DNA of 64,000 nt from CAXBCP01 sp047638395 (GTDB taxonomy: Bacteria > Pseudomonadota > Alphaproteobacteria > MPNO01 > UBA830): contig JBLIMV010000008.1 of NCBI GenBank assembly GCA_047638395.1, forward strand, positions 62,001-126,000, read 5' to 3'. Shown piece after piece: positions 63,047 through 64,000 of the stretch (its first letter is position 1; every line of letters begins with the position of its first letter). A program made the position numbers and the translations under genes. The notes below the pieces were generated by a model, which saw only the letters and a list, made by a program, of their open reading frames with translations, had not been told where the DNA came from and made no database searches.

Positions 63047-63798
63047 AGTCCCAGGCCTTCCCACACGAGTTTTATTTCCATCACAACAATCACCGCGATT
63101 ACCGCGCCGGTAAACATCTTGGGACTGACGAAGCCCATAACCCGCATCCCCAGCGCCTGAAAGATAAACAAGGGTATCAGCGCCAGACAGCCTTCGACGA
63201 AACGCTGCATCGTGAACATACCAAAGCCCAGCATGGCGATAATCTGTATCAGGTTGAACAGGCCGAACACGAGACCGTTGTAAAAGACATACGCTTCCTT
63301 CTTGAGGCGGAAGGAAAGAATGAGGGTCGAGAACAGCGGCCCCGAAACGCCGGCCGCGCCCTGCACGAATCCCCCCAGCATGCTGGCGCCCGGCGTCGCG
63401 ATCCGCCCAATCCGGCCATCGAGGCGAAAAGATGGGTTGAACAGCAACAGGGCGAGAAAACAGGCAACGGCACCTGCCAGCAGCAGGATCGTGATCCGGT
63501 CATCCGCGGAATCGAGGAACCACACACCTGCAATCGTCATCAGCGATGCCGGGATGATCATGTCGTAACGCAACGGCGCTTGGCGGGCTTCACCCCGGTG
63601 CCGCCAGATCAGCCACATATTGGACACCAGACCCGGTATCTGCATCACGACAATCGCGTGCTCCGCGCCGAGGAAGCCCGCCATAAACGGCACGGCAACC
63701 AGCGGTAATCCCATACCGGTCAGCCCCTTGACGAATGCGCCAAGGGCCAACCCGAACGAGATGATCGAGAGGGAGTAAAGATCGAGACCGAATTCCAC
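63043..63798 (-). CDS. Sulfite exporter TauE/SafE family membrane protein (first copy)
   Basis: A 251-residue membrane protein of the same family as its neighbour: FGLALGAFVKGLTGMGLPLVAVPF at the start in two parts, then GAEHAIVVMQIPGLVSN and SMLGGFVQGAAGVSGPLFST. The two proteins share the FVKG/FAKG and GAxGxSGP motifs, so they are old paralogues, probably a two-component transporter. The likely start is the GTG at 63798. It overlaps the second copy by GTGA. Confidence 0.87.
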   Translation of the reverse strand: MEFGLDLYSLSIISFGLALGAFVKGLTGMGLPLVAVPFMAGFLGAEHAIVVMQIPGLVSNMWLIWRHRGEARQAPLRYDMIIPASLMTIAGVWFLDSADDRITILLLAGAVACFLALLLFNPSFRLDGRIGRIATPGASMLGGFVQGAAGVSGPLFSTLILSFRLKKEAYVFYNGLVFGLFNLIQIIAMLGFGMFTMQRFVEGCLALIPLFIFQALGMRVMGFVSPKMFTGAVIAVIVVMEIKLVWEGLGL

Positions 63799-63887
63799 AG
63801 CCGCAACATGCGCCTGCTGAAGCGCCGGATCAATCCATCAGGACAGATCCGGCCGAATCAGCGGGAATATGGTCAAATCCGGTCTGG

Positions 63888-64000
63888 CTAGTCGGACAGC
63901 CCGTCCGCCACTTGCACGTTCTCGGATTTTAGCTCCAGACCGGACGCTGCAGCCTGCAGCGACAACAGGGCGGAGAAATCTTCCTCGGTATAACCGTTGC
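63888..64000 (-). CDS. C-terminus of a beta-hydroxyacid dehydrogenase-like protein (cut by window edge)
   Basis: The last 36 residues of a protein that starts beyond the right edge. They read NGYTEEDFSALLSLQ, then an alanine-glycine run and a polar end. This is like the C-terminus of 3-hydroxyisobutyrate dehydrogenase-type proteins (G-x-x-D-x-D-F-S-A). Stop TAG at 63888-63890. With so little sequence, the family is a guess. Confidence 0.4.
   Translation of the reverse strand, partial: NGYTEEDFSALLSLQAAASGLELKSENVQVADGLSD

Overview
This 64 kb window is a gene-dense stretch (no gap of more than 300 bases without a gene) of a GC-rich bacterial chromosome. The gene content points to a Gram-negative alphaproteobacterium, possibly Rhodospirillales-like: many periplasmic-binding-protein transporters (RbsABC-type ABC, TAXI-TRAP, DctPQM-TRAP), molybdenum hydroxylases, hopanoid genes (hpnB, hpnC, hpnH) and an outer-membrane PagL-like protein. 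The only classical housekeeping gene is cysS, so the taxonomic guess is inference. No rRNA, tRNA, CRISPR array, prophage or insertion sequence was recognised.

Layout. (1) 1-5.7 kb, minus strand: an apparent operon reading nicX-like ring-cleavage dioxygenase, alpha/beta hydrolase, sugar-type ABC transporter (ATPase, permease, binding protein) and a gentisate-dioxygenase-like cupin that runs off the left edge. A TetR regulator is divergent from it, with a small palindrome between them. (2) 6.4-18 kb: ACMSD-type amidohydrolase, universal stress protein, a lone CoxL-type molybdenum hydroxylase large subunit, a TAXI-TRAP binding protein and fused permease, and a complete three-subunit molybdenum hydroxylase. 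(3) 18-24 kb: DctPMQ TRAP transporter, YfcG-like GST, VOC protein, DUF1330 protein, fumarylpyruvate-hydrolase-like FAH protein and YCII-like protein. (4) 24-27.4 kb: two-component pair, DUF1835 protein, SDR dehydrogenase. (5) 27.5-34.2 kb: hydantoinase/oxoprolinase subunits A and B, DUF1015 protein, class II aldolase-like protein, isochorismatase-family amidase. (6) 34.3-42.2 kb: a four-PAS hybrid histidine kinase, 4,5-dihydroxyphthalate-decarboxylase-like protein, cupin, secreted alpha/beta hydrolase, TauD-like dioxygenase and a formamidase-like hydrolase. (7) 42.3-54.7 kb: cysS, quinone reductase-like flavoprotein, thiolase, MscS channel, sodium:solute symporter, MaoC, two crotonases, Asp-box propeller, isochorismatase, GalD-like tautomerase and RraA-like aldolase. 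(8) 54.7-61.3 kb: GST, hpnC, hpnB and a PagL-like protein in one run, a PhyH dioxygenase, two small membrane proteins and hpnH. (9) 61.3-64 kb: MBL hydrolase, two TauE/SafE transporters and the C-terminus of a beta-hydroxyacid dehydrogenase.

How the genes fit together. Most of the first 54 kb looks like a catabolic region for aromatic or N-heteroaromatic acids: uptake systems, ring hydroxylation (molybdenum enzymes), ring cleavage (NicX-like, gentisate-like), decarboxylation (three unrelated families), amide and formyl hydrolysis, and central processing (FAH, GalD/RraA, crotonases, thiolase). No single published pathway matches the whole set, and the substrates are not decided by sequence alone. 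The right part is concerned with membrane lipids (hopanoids, a lipid A deacylase-like protein).
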